Assembly (NCBI RefSeq): GCF_002177135.1
Contig: NZ_MWPH01000001.1
Location: 806,001-870,000 of the forward strand
Direction: 5' to 3'
DNA from: Natronolimnobius baerhuensis
Lineage (GTDB): Archaea > Halobacteriota > Halobacteria > Halobacteriales > Natrialbaceae
DNA length: 64,000 nucleotides
The position numbers and the translations under genes were made by a program. The first letter of the stretch is position 1; each line of letters begins with the position of its first letter. A model generated the notes under the pieces. It did no database searches. It was given only the letters and a program-made list of their open reading frames with translations, and was not told the origin of the DNA. Positions 33,993 to 43,395 of the stretch are shown piece after piece.

Positions 33993-35219
33993 ATGAGTGA
34001 GACGAACGTCGATACTGAGAGTGAGTCGGACCACGCCAGGCGCATCGACACGGAACCAACAGAGCCGCCGACGAGCGAGACGGCGGCGACCGAGGAACTC
34101 GAGGGCTCGGTCTCGATTGCAGAGCCGGACGTCAGTGACGCAGTCGTCGAGCGCGTCCAGTCTGTGATCGACGGCGGTGGGCTCGCAGACGGCCCCGAAG
34201 TCCGCGCCTTCGAAGACGAGTTTGCAACCTACTGTACTGCCGACCACGCCGTTGCAACCTCGAACGGAACGACCGCGCTGCACGCCGCCCTCGAGGCGTT
34301 CGGCGTCGGCGAAGGCGATGCGGTGATCACGTCTCCGTTCTCGTTCGTCGCGAGCGCGAACGCGATTCGGCTCGCTGGCGCGACGCCCGTTTTCGCGGAT
34401 ATCGACCCGGAGACGTACACGCTCGATCCCGATGCCGTCGAAGCGGTCCTCAAGCGCCGGTCAGACATCGTCGGCCTGCTGCCGGTGCATTTGTACGGAC
34501 TGGCGGCGGACATGCCAGCCCTGAACGCACTCGCGGACGACGACGACCTGTTCGTCCTCGAGGACGCCTGTCAGGCCCACGGCGCGCGGATCGACGGCGA
34601 GCGCGTCGGCTCGATTGGCGATGCCGCGTGCTTCTCGTTCTACCCGACGAAGAACATGACGACTGGTGAGGGCGGCATCATCACGACCGATAGCAAGGAC
34701 GTCGCCCAGCGCGCCCAGCAGTTCGTCAATCATGGGCGCGGCCAGAGCGGGACTGGCGGCTACGAGCATCTCGACCTCGGGCATAACTTCCGGATGACGA
34801 GCATCGCGGGCGCAATTGGATCCGGCCAACTCGAGCGCCTCCCAGATTTCAACGAGGCTCGTCGTGAGACCGCCGCCTACTATAACGAGCACCTCGCAGA
34901 GTTGCCACTCGAGACGCCGACGGAGCCTCGTGGCTACCGGCACGTCTACCATCAGTACACGGTCCAAACCGACAGTCCGGCCGAGCGAGATGCGCTCGCG
35001 GAGACGCTCGAGGCGTACGATGTCGATTCGGCGATCTACTACGATACACCCATTCACCAGCAACCGGCCTACGAGTCGCTGAGTACGGCTGCCGCGTCGT
35101 TCCCGAAAGCCGAGCGAGCAGCTGAGACCGTCCTGTCCCTGCCAGTCCACCCCGGACTATCCGACGTCGAGCGACGAACCGTTGTCAAAGCAGTTACCGA
35201 TCACTACACCTCCCAATGA
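33993..35219 (+). CDS. DegT/DnrJ/EryC1-type aminotransferase, WbpE type
   Basis: 408 residues. Residues 1-40 are an acidic extension. Then come the PLP-enzyme landmarks: ALADGPEVRAFEDEFA, SNGTTALHAAL, FSFVASANAIRLAGATPVFADID, EDACQAHGA, and the lysine that binds PLP in SFYPTKNMTTGEGG. C-terminal VYHQYTVQTD is typical. In the WbpA/B/E/D pathway this enzyme transaminates the 3-keto sugar. It follows the acetyltransferase stop after four bases and overlaps the next gene (ATGA). Confidence 0.87.
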   Translation: MSETNVDTESESDHARRIDTEPTEPPTSETAATEELEGSVSIAEPDVSDAVVERVQSVIDGGGLADGPEVRAFEDEFATYCTADHAVATSNGTTALHAALEAFGVGEGDAVITSPFSFVASANAIRLAGATPVFADIDPETYTLDPDAVEAVLKRRSDIVGLLPVHLYGLAADMPALNALADDDDLFVLEDACQAHGARIDGERVGSIGDAACFSFYPTKNMTTGEGGIITTDSKDVAQRAQQFVNHGRGQSGTGGYEHLDLGHNFRMTSIAGAIGSGQLERLPDFNEARRETAAYYNEHLAELPLETPTEPRGYRHVYHQYTVQTDSPAERDALAETLEAYDVDSAIYYDTPIHQQPAYESLSTAAASFPKAERAAETVLSLPVHPGLSDVERRTVVKAVTDHYTSQ

Positions 35220-36256
35220 GCACGGAACACACACTTTCTCGAACACGAACGCCCGCAGGCGTCATCGGCGTTGGCGCGATGGGCGCAAACCACGCACGCG
35301 TATACAGTGAATTACCGAACGTCGAATTAGCCGGAGTCACCGACCACGACACTGCCGTCGCCAAAGAGGTCGCTGAGAAGTACGGCACCGACGCGCTCAC
35401 GCTCGAGGAGTTGCTCGAGCGCTGTGAGGTCGTCACAGTTGCCGTCCCGACGCACGTCCACTACGATCTGGTGACGACCTGTCTCGAGGCGGGTGTCAAC
35501 GTCCTTGTCGAGAAACCAATCGCGAAGACGGTCGAGGAAGGCCGGCGAATGGCCGCACTGGCCGAGGACCGTGGACTCGTCCTTCAGGTTGGCCACATCG
35601 AACGATTCAATCCAGCCGTCCAGACGGTTGGCGAACTGATCGACGAACTCGATGTCATCAGTCTCGAGGCCGAGCGACTCGGCCCGCCAATCGACCGGAC
35701 CGCACCCGGCAACGTCGTCTTCGATCTGATGGTCCACGACGTGGATATCGTCGGCTCGATCCTCGAGTCGACGCCGAACTCGATTACGGCGATGGGGACC
35801 GAAGACGGCCGCTATGCGACCGCGACGATGGAGTACGACGACATCGTCGCCTCGCTGACCGCCAGTCGCGTCACCCAGAAGAAGGTCCGAAAACTGAACG
35901 TGACTGCCCGCGAGTGCTTCGTCGAAGTCGACTACCTCGAGCAGTCGGTGCTGATCCATCGGGACTCCTATCCGGAGTATGTCAATGACGAAGGCCAGAA
36001 ACGGTATCGCCACGAGAGCGTCGTCGAACGCCCTCGCATCGACAACGGAGAACCGCTGCGTCACGAGTTAGCGTCGTTCGTCGAGAGCGTTCGACGGAAC
36101 GACAAACCGGAGGTCACCCCACAGGACGGCATCGAGGCGCTCGAGGCGGTCCAGACCATCGACCAACTGGTCGACAACCGACAGGGCAAGACGCCCGGTG
36201 CGGTGGTATCCGACCGTGAACACGAGACCGACGAACGGGAGGTGGAAGCGCCTTGA
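35216..36256 (+). CDS. Gfo/Idh/MocA oxidoreductase, WbpB/WlbA type
   Basis: 346 residues. The NAD-binding fold opens with GVIGVGAMGANHARVYSEL (residues 15-33). It is followed by AVPTHVHYDLVTTCLEAGVNVLVEKPIAKT, with the EKP motif, and the substrate-domain stretch HIERFNPAV and MVHDVDIV. WbpB/WlbA oxidises C3 of UDP-GlcNAcA before transamination. Here the position between aminotransferase and 6-dehydrogenase genes supports that role. The start overlaps the aminotransferase stop. Confidence 0.87.
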   Translation: MSTEHTLSRTRTPAGVIGVGAMGANHARVYSELPNVELAGVTDHDTAVAKEVAEKYGTDALTLEELLERCEVVTVAVPTHVHYDLVTTCLEAGVNVLVEKPIAKTVEEGRRMAALAEDRGLVLQVGHIERFNPAVQTVGELIDELDVISLEAERLGPPIDRTAPGNVVFDLMVHDVDIVGSILESTPNSITAMGTEDGRYATATMEYDDIVASLTASRVTQKKVRKLNVTARECFVEVDYLEQSVLIHRDSYPEYVNDEGQKRYRHESVVERPRIDNGEPLRHELASFVESVRRNDKPEVTPQDGIEALEAVQTIDQLVDNRQGKTPGAVVSDREHETDEREVEAP

Positions 36257-37752
36257 CAGCGAGCGAGGACGACACCGTGGACGCACCCGCACTCTACGAC
36301 TCGAGCGTCGATGAACCGCGCCAACACGACCTGCTCACCAGCGGCGAAATTCCTGTCGCCGTCTACGGTCTGGGAAAAATGGGCCTGCCGCTTGCGAGCA
36401 TCTACGCCGAAACGACCGGCAACGTCACCGGCGTCGACGTCGATCCGTCCGTCGTCAAGACGATCAACGGCGGCGAGAGTCACGTTATCGGCGAACCCGG
36501 ACTCGACGACCTCGTCGCCGAACACGTCGGTGCCGGCCGACTCGAGGCGACGACCGATGGTGCGAAAGCGGCCGCCGAGGCGCGCATCCACGTCATCATC
36601 GTGCCGACGCTGATCGACGAGGACAACCAGCCGAACCTCGCAACCGTCGAATCCGTCGCCGACGATATCGCGGCGGGTCTGTCGCCGGGCGATCTCGTCA
36701 TCGCCGAGTCGACGCTGCCGCCAACGTCCTGTCGCGACGTGATCAAGCCCCACCTCGAGCAAGAAAGCGAGCTCTCGGGCGACGAATTTGGGCTTGCCTT
36801 CTGTCCGGAGCGCACCTCGAGCGGCCGTGCGTTAGCAGACATCCGCGGTGCGTACCCGAAGGTCGTCGGCGGCGTCGACGACGAGAGCACCCGCGCGGCG
36901 AGTATTATTTACGACGAAATTTCGGACAACGAGGTCCATCCGGTTTCGGACGCGACGACCGCAGAGTCGGTCAAGGTCTTTGAAGGCGTCTACCGCGACG
37001 TAAATATCGGCCTGGCGAACGAACTCGGCCGACTCGCGGATGAACTCGGCATTTCGGTCCGCGAGGCAATCGAGACCGCAAACGACCTTCCGATGTGCCA
37101 GCTACACGAGCCTGGTCCGGGCGTTGGCGGCCACTGCATTCCGTACTATCCGCACTTCTTGCTCTCACAGAACGAGGAGCCACTCGAGGTGACCCAAACT
37201 GCACGAGCGGTCAACGACGGCATGCCAGCGGTCGTCGTCGACCGCCTCGAGCAGGAACTCGCCGCCACGGGTACCGATCTCGCGGACGCCTCGGTTGCCG
37301 TCCTCGGGATCACCTACCGAGCGGGCGTCGAGGAAACCCGCGCGTCGCCGGCGCTTGGCGTCATCGAGAATCTACAGGACCGCGGTGCGGACGTTTTCGG
37401 CGTCGATCCGCTCGTCGATCCCGCAGAGTACGGCACACGCCCGCTCGAGGTCGACGACCTTGCAACTGAAGCCGACACGCTCGATGCGGTCGTTCTCGTT
37501 ACACCACAGGCGGAGTTCGAGCAGATCGAGTGGGACGCCCTCGAGCCGATGGTCGTCGTGGACAGCCGGGATGCACTCGACCTCGCTGCGACCCACCACC
37601 GCGTCTACACCCTGGCTGGCGGCAGTGACGGACGGCCGCCACGTCCGGCAGTCGACAGCGAGACGACTGGACTCGAGGCGGGAGCAAGTACCGAGCCCGA
37701 GACCGAGGCGGAACCCGGTGCAACCCGAACAGACGGAGGCTCCGATGTATAA
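36253..37752 (+). CDS. UDP-N-acetylglucosamine 6-dehydrogenase, WbpA type
   Basis: 499 residues. UDP-glucose/GDP-mannose dehydrogenase family: NAD-binding VYGLGKMGLPLAS (near residue 38), ESTLPPTSC, FCPERTSSG, the central helix EGVYRDVNIGLANELGRLA and the catalytic Cys in GVGGHCIPYYP. It would oxidise UDP-GlcNAc to UDP-GlcNAcA, the first step of the pathway. The start codon is TTG at 36253, overlapping the previous TGA and preceded by GGAGGTG at a spacing of eight bases. An acidic tail of about 35 residues ends the protein. Confidence 0.9.
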   Translation: MTASEDDTVDAPALYDSSVDEPRQHDLLTSGEIPVAVYGLGKMGLPLASIYAETTGNVTGVDVDPSVVKTINGGESHVIGEPGLDDLVAEHVGAGRLEATTDGAKAAAEARIHVIIVPTLIDEDNQPNLATVESVADDIAAGLSPGDLVIAESTLPPTSCRDVIKPHLEQESELSGDEFGLAFCPERTSSGRALADIRGAYPKVVGGVDDESTRAASIIYDEISDNEVHPVSDATTAESVKVFEGVYRDVNIGLANELGRLADELGISVREAIETANDLPMCQLHEPGPGVGGHCIPYYPHFLLSQNEEPLEVTQTARAVNDGMPAVVVDRLEQELAATGTDLADASVAVLGITYRAGVEETRASPALGVIENLQDRGADVFGVDPLVDPAEYGTRPLEVDDLATEADTLDAVVLVTPQAEFEQIEWDALEPMVVVDSRDALDLAATHHRVYTLAGGSDGRPPRPAVDSETTGLEAGASTEPETEAEPGATRTDGGSDV

Positions 37753-38938
37753 GGACACCACAATTGGCGTCGTCGTGACGGCGTACAACGAAGAGGCGTT
37801 CGTCGGGAACGTCATCGAGACTGTGCCGGCGTACGTCGACCGAATTTATGCCGTCGACGACGCCTCGCCAGACGAAAGCTGGAGCGTTATTCAGCGCGTG
37901 GCAGCCCAGCTCAACGAGGAGAAGACACCCGAATCGGAGGTGGCCCTCGCCGACGGCGGCGACGACCGACGTGTCGTCCCGATCCAGCACGACGAAAATC
38001 GTGGCTACGGCGCAGCGGTCAAAACCGGCTACAAGCGCGCCGCCGAGGACGGGATCGACGTCGTCGCCGTCCTAAACGGCGACGGTCAGATGGACCCCGA
38101 GATCATGGATCAAATCATCGACCCCGTCGTCACCGGCGAGGCCGATTACGCGAAGGGGAACCGACTCCTCACGGCCGAGGATCGAGACGGCATGTCCTCG
38201 TTTCGCCTCTTCGGAAACGCCATGCTGACTGGCCTTTCGAAGTTCGCCTCGGGCTACTGGACCGTTGGCGACCCACAGAACGGCTACACCGCCATTTCGA
38301 GAGAGACCATCGAGGAACTCGACCTCGAGTCGATCACCGATCAGTACGGCTTCCTCAATCACATCCTGGCCCATCTCAACGTCAACGAACGCCGGGTGGC
38401 CGATGTGTCGATGTCGGCAGTCTACGGCGATGAGGAATCGAGTATCACGTACACGTCGTTCATCCGCTACGTCTCCATGCTGCTGTTGCGGAGTTTCTGC
38501 TGGCGGCTCAACCGTCGCTACGTCGTCGAAGGATTCAACCCCGCAGTGGTCTTTTACGCCGCTGGCTCGGCCGGACTTGCTGGAGGGGTTGCAGGTACGA
38601 TCACCTCGCTCGCTCGAGAGTTCCGCGGGAAAGAGGGCTTTACTGGCGTGCTCGCGTCGTTCGTCGCCCTCTTGCTCGGTGTCGTCTCGCTCGGCGTCGC
38701 AATCGCGATGGACGCCGCAGAGAACGAAGCCCTCGAGAGGACCAGCTACGAGACAACGGCGGCCGAACACGCGGCTGAGTCGGCCGACTCGAGCGCGCCA
38801 GCCGGATCGAACGGGGCTGCCAGCGCCGATCAGGACTCGAGCCGAGAGCCCTCGCACGTGGTCTCGCATCCGGAGACCGGAACTGGAACGAGCACGAACA
38901 CGGACCCCGACGCTGGCACGAATCCAAGCGCGACGTAA
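37745..38938 (+). CDS. Family 2 glycosyltransferase, DPM1-like with membrane tail
   Basis: 397 residues. GT-A domain (1-225): TTIGVVVTAYNEEAFVGNVI, VDDASPDES, and a DxD-like NGDGQMDPE, then GNRLLT and QNGYTAIS. Two membrane helices (about 255-283 and 300-322) and an acidic tail follow. DPM1-type enzymes usually charge dolichyl phosphate with a sugar, so this one may load the product of the preceding four genes on a lipid (inference). ATG 37745 overlaps the previous stop by eight bases (ATGTATAA), with GGAGG upstream. Confidence 0.88.
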   Translation: MYKDTTIGVVVTAYNEEAFVGNVIETVPAYVDRIYAVDDASPDESWSVIQRVAAQLNEEKTPESEVALADGGDDRRVVPIQHDENRGYGAAVKTGYKRAAEDGIDVVAVLNGDGQMDPEIMDQIIDPVVTGEADYAKGNRLLTAEDRDGMSSFRLFGNAMLTGLSKFASGYWTVGDPQNGYTAISRETIEELDLESITDQYGFLNHILAHLNVNERRVADVSMSAVYGDEESSITYTSFIRYVSMLLLRSFCWRLNRRYVVEGFNPAVVFYAAGSAGLAGGVAGTITSLAREFRGKEGFTGVLASFVALLLGVVSLGVAIAMDAAENEALERTSYETTAAEHAAESADSSAPAGSNGAASADQDSSREPSHVVSHPETGTGTSTNTDPDAGTNPSAT

Positions 38939-39206
38939 CCTCGGTTGTCGAATCGGATACTGCGGTTGCTCTTCTTGCAGGTGTAACAGACATCGTGAGT
39001 GGACACGCAATCATCGATTACAGACGCAGGTTTCGACCAGATCGAACGTTTTGTCGTCCACCGACTCGAGCAGTGAGCCGACAGCAACCCGTGTTCGCCG
39101 ATGCTACTGTCGGTTTCACGTCGTTACAACGTTCTCTCGCAGAAGACAGTACTCCGTATAGAAACGCTCTCGAGAGCGTCTCCGGACGTTTCAGAAAAAG
39201 TGAGGG
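38939..39206. other. Intergenic region, no gene seen
   Basis: About 270 bases between two plus-strand genes, holding only the run-up to the motif at 39207. Confidence 0.35.
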
Positions 39207-39215
39207 ATAACAAAG
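39207..39215 (+). promoter_or_regulatory. ATAACAAAG motif, glycosyltransferase gene
   Basis: ATAACAAAG, 40 bases before ATG 39247. Its AACAAAG (39209-39215) is repeated inverted as CTTTGTT at 39228-39234. Confidence 0.65.
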
Positions 39216-39246
39216 CCGTGGGTAGTCCTTTGTTGGGGCAACCGAG

Positions 39247-40224
39247 ATGCACGTCCTCACGCTGACGACGAACGCCGATGCGCCGTTCATGAACGAGCAG
39301 ATGCGCGCGCTCGAGCGACGAGGTGTCTCGTTTTCCACGCTCTCGGTTTCGGGTGAGGGAGACGGGGGGAACTCCCGAAGCCCGATTGACTATCTTCGAT
39401 ACTTCCCGGAAGTCATCGCCGAAGCCGGCAACGACTACGATCTCGTCCACGCTCACTACGGGCTGATCGCGCCGATGGCACTCGCACAGCTTCGCAAGCC
39501 GGTCGTGCTCTCGCTGTGGGGTTCAGACCTGTACGGGCCAGTCGGCCCCGTGAGTCGCGCCTGTGCGCCGCTGTGTGACGAACTTGTCGTCATGTCCGAG
39601 GAGATGCAATCGACGCTCGGTCGCCCGTGTGAGGTGATCCCCGACGGGGTCGACCTCGAGAAGTTCCAGCCCAAACCACAGGCCGAGGCTCGGCGTGCGG
39701 TCGGCTGGGACGAAGACGACTACCAGATCCTCTTTCCGTATCTCCCCGAGCGCGACGTAAAAAACTACCCGCGAGCGCGCCGGATCGTCAACGCCGTCAA
39801 CGGCCGCCTCGAGCGGCCAGTTCGATTGCAGGCCGTCCACGGCGTCGATCACGACACCGTGCCGGACTACATGAACGCCGCCGACGCACTGCTTTTGACC
39901 TCGAGAAGCGAGGGATCACCAAACTCAGTCAAAGAAGCCCTCGCGTGCAATACGCCCGTCGTCTCCGTCGACGTCGGCGACGTCTCCGAACGACTCGCGG
40001 GCGTCTCCCCATCGCTCGTTTCCGACGACGACAGCGACCTAATCGACGAACTCGTGTCCATCCTCGAGTCGGACATCGAACCGAACGGCCGCGAGGCCGC
40101 CCGCGAGGTCAGCGTCGAGCGAACCGCCGATCAGATGATCGACGTGTACGAACGGGTTTCTGGCACACGCGTCTCAGAATCGTCACCGGATGATGTCGCT
40201 CGAGCGCCGGAACCGCTCGACTGA
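39247..40224 (+). CDS. Family 4 glycosyltransferase (GT-B)
   Basis: 325 residues. The N-terminal Rossmann domain contains DLVHAHYGLIAPMAL and LSLWGSDLYGP. The C-terminal domain has the GT4 motif region LTSRSEGSPNSVKEALACNTPVVSVDVGDVSE, with the catalytic Glu in EGSPNSVKEAL. No membrane segment, so it acts at the inner membrane face on a nucleotide-sugar donor. Donor and acceptor unknown. Single gene with its own motif-bearing promoter; T5 terminator at 40235. Confidence 0.88.
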   Translation: MHVLTLTTNADAPFMNEQMRALERRGVSFSTLSVSGEGDGGNSRSPIDYLRYFPEVIAEAGNDYDLVHAHYGLIAPMALAQLRKPVVLSLWGSDLYGPVGPVSRACAPLCDELVVMSEEMQSTLGRPCEVIPDGVDLEKFQPKPQAEARRAVGWDEDDYQILFPYLPERDVKNYPRARRIVNAVNGRLERPVRLQAVHGVDHDTVPDYMNAADALLLTSRSEGSPNSVKEALACNTPVVSVDVGDVSERLAGVSPSLVSDDDSDLIDELVSILESDIEPNGREAAREVSVERTADQMIDVYERVSGTRVSESSPDDVARAPEPLD

Positions 40225-40234
40225 GCAGTGCTGA

Positions 40235-40239
40235 TTTTT
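40235..40239 (+). terminator. Poly-T terminator
   Basis: T5 run 11 bases after the stop of the glycosyltransferase gene. Confidence 0.4.
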
Positions 40240-40329
40240 CGGTACCGACGCCGTTTCACGTACAGCTCTCGCGTCGAACAAACAGACAGCGAAACGAGAG
40301 TATCAGCGCGACTTCGACCGCGATGCCTG

Positions 40330-41307
40330 TTACCGGAACTCCTCGCGGTACCAGGTGACCGTCTCGGGTAAGTGCTCCTCGAGTGGCGCGTACTCGTAGT
40401 CCAATTCAGTTTTAGCCTTCTCGGAGGTGTAGAACAGCCGCTCGGTCGCGAGTTTGGCCATCCGACGGTTAAACGGGAACACCTGGTGGTCCGTCACGGT
40501 ACCGACGGCTTCGGCGACCGGCCCGGCGGCGTGGATCGCCTGGGCGGGGACGGGAATCCGTGCCGGGACGCCGCCGAGGTGGTCGGAGATCCGCGAGACG
40601 GCGCGGTCGTAGGTCAGGTTCTCGCCGCCGAGGATGTAGTGTTCGCCGGAGCCGCCCTTCTCGTAGGCCGCGATGATGCCGTCGACCACGTCGGAGACGC
40701 CGACGATGCTCAGCCCGCCGGGGAGATACGCCGGCATCGTCGGCTCGAGGCCCATCGAGAGCAGTTGGGGCGTAAACGACTCGTCGCCGGGACCGAAAAC
40801 GGACGTGGGGTGGACGGTGACCGCGTCGCCGCCGGTAGCTGCGTAGCGGTCGACCAGCTGTTCGGCTTCGGCTTTCGAGGACTGATACGCGCCGATTGGT
40901 TCGGCGACGTCAGTCTCGTCCGCGAACGGCGAGGTTTCGTTCGGCTGGCGCGTTCCCGCGGTGCTCGTAAAGACCAGTCGGCCGACGTCCTCGCTGGTGC
41001 GACAGACCGAGAGCACAGTCGCCGTCCCGTCGCGGTTAACCCGCTTGACCGTCTCCGGACCGGCGCTCCAGAGACCGATTCCCGCGAGGTGAAAGACGGC
41101 GTCCGTCCCAGTAACCATCGATTCTAGGGTTTCGGTATCGAACACGTCGCCGGTGTACCACTCGAGGTCGGCATCCTCGAGGTCGCCCCGATCAGACGTG
41201 GGTCGAGAGAGCGCGCGGACGGTCCAGCCGTCCTCGAGTAAGCGCTCACAGAGATGTGTCCCGAGAAAGCCCGTTGCCCCTGTCACAGCTGCGATTTTGC
41301 TTGTCAT
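40330..41307 (-). CDS. NAD-dependent epimerase/reductase (extended SDR)
   Basis: 325 residues. SDR motifs TGATGFLGTHL, HLAGIGLW, Ser in FTSTAG and the catalytic pair in YQSSKAEAE, followed by HPTSVFGPGD. The overall pattern is that of the dihydroflavonol-4-reductase/HpnA group of extended SDRs rather than GalE. Third gene of a three-gene operon; two bases separate it from the DUF362 gene. Substrate unknown, probably a sugar nucleotide or lipid-linked intermediate. Confidence 0.83.
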   Translation of the reverse strand: MTSKIAAVTGATGFLGTHLCERLLEDGWTVRALSRPTSDRGDLEDADLEWYTGDVFDTETLESMVTGTDAVFHLAGIGLWSAGPETVKRVNRDGTATVLSVCRTSEDVGRLVFTSTAGTRQPNETSPFADETDVAEPIGAYQSSKAEAEQLVDRYAATGGDAVTVHPTSVFGPGDESFTPQLLSMGLEPTMPAYLPGGLSIVGVSDVVDGIIAAYEKGGSGEHYILGGENLTYDRAVSRISDHLGGVPARIPVPAQAIHAAGPVAEAVGTVTDHQVFPFNRRMAKLATERLFYTSEKAKTELDYEYAPLEEHLPETVTWYREEFR

Positions 41308-41309
41308 GG

Positions 41310-42266
41310 TTAGTGCTCGAGTTGTGGTGGAACGGCGTCGCCGCTGACGCCGGCATAGAGGCGATACGCTGTTGTTACCACAGGGTGCATCTCGCCCGTC
41401 GGCGGCAACTCGCCGCCCTCGAGTCGTGTGCGGATCGCGTCCAGATCGACGTCGCCGGTTCCGACTTGCTCGAGCGAGAGCGAGAGTGCCTTATCGTCGT
41501 CAGTCATGCCGACGGCCGTGGTGAGCACGTCGTCGTCGGTGATCGACCGGCCAAGGAGCGAGGTTCCAAGTGCATCGACCGCGGGGGCGGTGCCAGCAAA
41601 GAGTGCATCGGCAGCGTATGGTTCGTCGCCGTAGGCAACCGTCGCATCCAGAATCGAGACGGCCGGATCGATGGCACGCGTCGCAGCGACCGCAGCGAGT
41701 GTGTCATCGCCGGTCGAGTCGATGAACTCCGCGAGACGGTGCATGCCGCCCGCAATCGGTCCCGCTTCGGTCGGACGCAGCGTCGGCACAGAGATCACTT
41801 CTCCCTCGAGGAGTCGGTTCGGAACTGAGACGGTGACCGACCAGCCGTCGACCTCGCGTTGGGTATCGCTTCGCTGTTCGTCGGCGAGATCGACGGTTGT
41901 TGCGTCGAATCGCTCGAGCAGGCTCGAATAGCCGAGATACTCGGCCGTGCGGTCGAAGTCGATGATCTCGTCGGTCGCCCCCGCGACAGCGATCTCGGCG
42001 TCGAGGCGATCCTCGAGTTGGGAGACGAGCGCACCGACAACCGCTGGATCGGTCACCATGCCAGTCGATGGATGGAACGGATAGTGAGCGTCGGGGACGA
42101 TGGTAATCCGATCTGGCTCCGACCGGGCGAGTGTCTCGAGCGTGGGGTCAACCACGGCTCGAACCGGGGCCTCGAGACGGACCATCCGCGTGTCGAGATC
42201 GGGCGTCCAGCCGCCGCGGCGGTCGTCGGCGTCGGTGGGCGTTCCGCGAACAGTATGCTGGGCCAT
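41310..42266 (-). CDS. DUF362-family protein
   Basis: 318 residues, soluble. The DUF362 pattern is visible: ITIVPDAHYPFHPSTGMVTDP, DRTAEYLGY, then VPTLRPTEAGPIAGGMHRLAEFID and DATVAYGDEPYAADALFAGTAPAVDALGTSLLG. No iron-sulfur ferredoxin domain is fused, unlike many family members. Biochemical role unknown. It is translationally coupled between a Gfo/Idh oxidoreductase (overlap of one base) and an SDR gene, so all three should act in one pathway. Confidence 0.8.
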   Translation of the reverse strand: MAQHTVRGTPTDADDRRGGWTPDLDTRMVRLEAPVRAVVDPTLETLARSEPDRITIVPDAHYPFHPSTGMVTDPAVVGALVSQLEDRLDAEIAVAGATDEIIDFDRTAEYLGYSSLLERFDATTVDLADEQRSDTQREVDGWSVTVSVPNRLLEGEVISVPTLRPTEAGPIAGGMHRLAEFIDSTGDDTLAAVAATRAIDPAVSILDATVAYGDEPYAADALFAGTAPAVDALGTSLLGRSITDDDVLTTAVGMTDDDKALSLSLEQVGTGDVDLDAIRTRLEGGELPPTGEMHPVVTTAYRLYAGVSGDAVPPQLEH

Positions 42267-43369
42267 CAGGAGGTCACCTCCGGCGGCGGAACTTCGCCGC
42301 GGTCGGTTTCCTCGGCCAGTTCGTAGGCGGTTTCCGCGAGTGCGAGTGTCCGCCGCCCGACCTCGCCGTCGACCGGCGGCGTCTCATCGTTGCGAATCGC
42401 GTCGATGAAGTCCTCGAGTGCCTTATAGTGTGCCTGCAAGTAATACGTCGGTCCGAAAACCGTCCGGTCGCCACCCACCCGGCTGGCGACGTTCTCGAGG
42501 GCGGATTTCGCCGCGCCCGCGTAGAAGTTGTCTCGCAGGTGATTCTGGTTGCTGATCGTGCCCGTGATCCCCTCGAGTCGCAATCGGGTGTTCACCTCTG
42601 GCAACTGCTCCCACTGGTAGGAACCACAGTGAAGCGTGATGGTCGTCTGTGTCTCGGGCGCGCGCATAAGGACAGTTGCTGCATCTTCGACGGGCACGTC
42701 GAGCGTTTCACCCATCGCCGCGCTCTCGACCTCGAGGTCGCCAAAGAGCCACTCGAGGACGTCGAAGCAGTGGATTCCAAGCTCGAGCAGGGAGCCGCCG
42801 CCGGCCGCGTCGGGATCGAGCGGCCACGACGGGGGCGGATTCTGGATTGGTGGCCGCCCAAGCGGGCCGTCGTTGAGTCGCGTGATCGAGGCGTAGGGGA
42901 CGTGACCGACCGAGCCGTCCTCGTACGCCTCTTTGACGCCGACCATATCCGGCTGGTAGCGAAGCGTGTGATCGACGCTGACGTGAATGCCGGCCGCTGC
43001 TGCGGTTTCAAGCATCTGGTCGGCCTCCGCGGTCGAGCGAGCGAACGGTTTCTCGACGAACACGTCGACGCCGGCGGCGGCGGCCTCCTCGACGGCGTCT
43101 GCGTGTAAAAACGGCGGAAGCGCAACGATTGCTGCGTCGAGATCCTCAGAATGGAGTAAGGTTGCATAGTCGTCGTACGTACGAGTCACACCTTCGGTTT
43201 CGGCACGCTCGCGGTTTTCCGGGACCGCATCAGCGGCCGCAACTACGTCGACACCGGGCATTGCCCGTGCCGATTTCAGATGGACGAGACCGATGTTTCC
43301 AACGCCGAGAACGCCAACAGAGAGCGCACTCGAGTCGGTCCACCGGCTGAGAAGTCGTGTTGGTGGCAT
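42266..43369 (-). CDS. Gfo/Idh/MocA oxidoreductase
   Basis: 367 residues. NAD-binding VGVLGVGNIGLVHLKSA (near 18-34) and the motif VFVEKPFARS are followed by the substrate-domain helix HYKALEDFIDAIR. The LELGIHCFDVLEWLFGD stretch carries the usual His. It is a distant paralog of the WbpB-like gene at 35216, not a duplicate. First gene of the oxidoreductase-DUF362-SDR operon, with the ATAACAAAA motif 35 bases before the ATG. Confidence 0.85.
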   Translation of the reverse strand: MPPTRLLSRWTDSSALSVGVLGVGNIGLVHLKSARAMPGVDVVAAADAVPENRERAETEGVTRTYDDYATLLHSEDLDAAIVALPPFLHADAVEEAAAAGVDVFVEKPFARSTAEADQMLETAAAAGIHVSVDHTLRYQPDMVGVKEAYEDGSVGHVPYASITRLNDGPLGRPPIQNPPPSWPLDPDAAGGGSLLELGIHCFDVLEWLFGDLEVESAAMGETLDVPVEDAATVLMRAPETQTTITLHCGSYQWEQLPEVNTRLRLEGITGTISNQNHLRDNFYAGAAKSALENVASRVGGDRTVFGPTYYLQAHYKALEDFIDAIRNDETPPVDGEVGRRTLALAETAYELAEETDRGEVPPPEVTS

Positions 43370-43395
43370 CTGTTCCTACAGGTGGCGTTCGCAGG

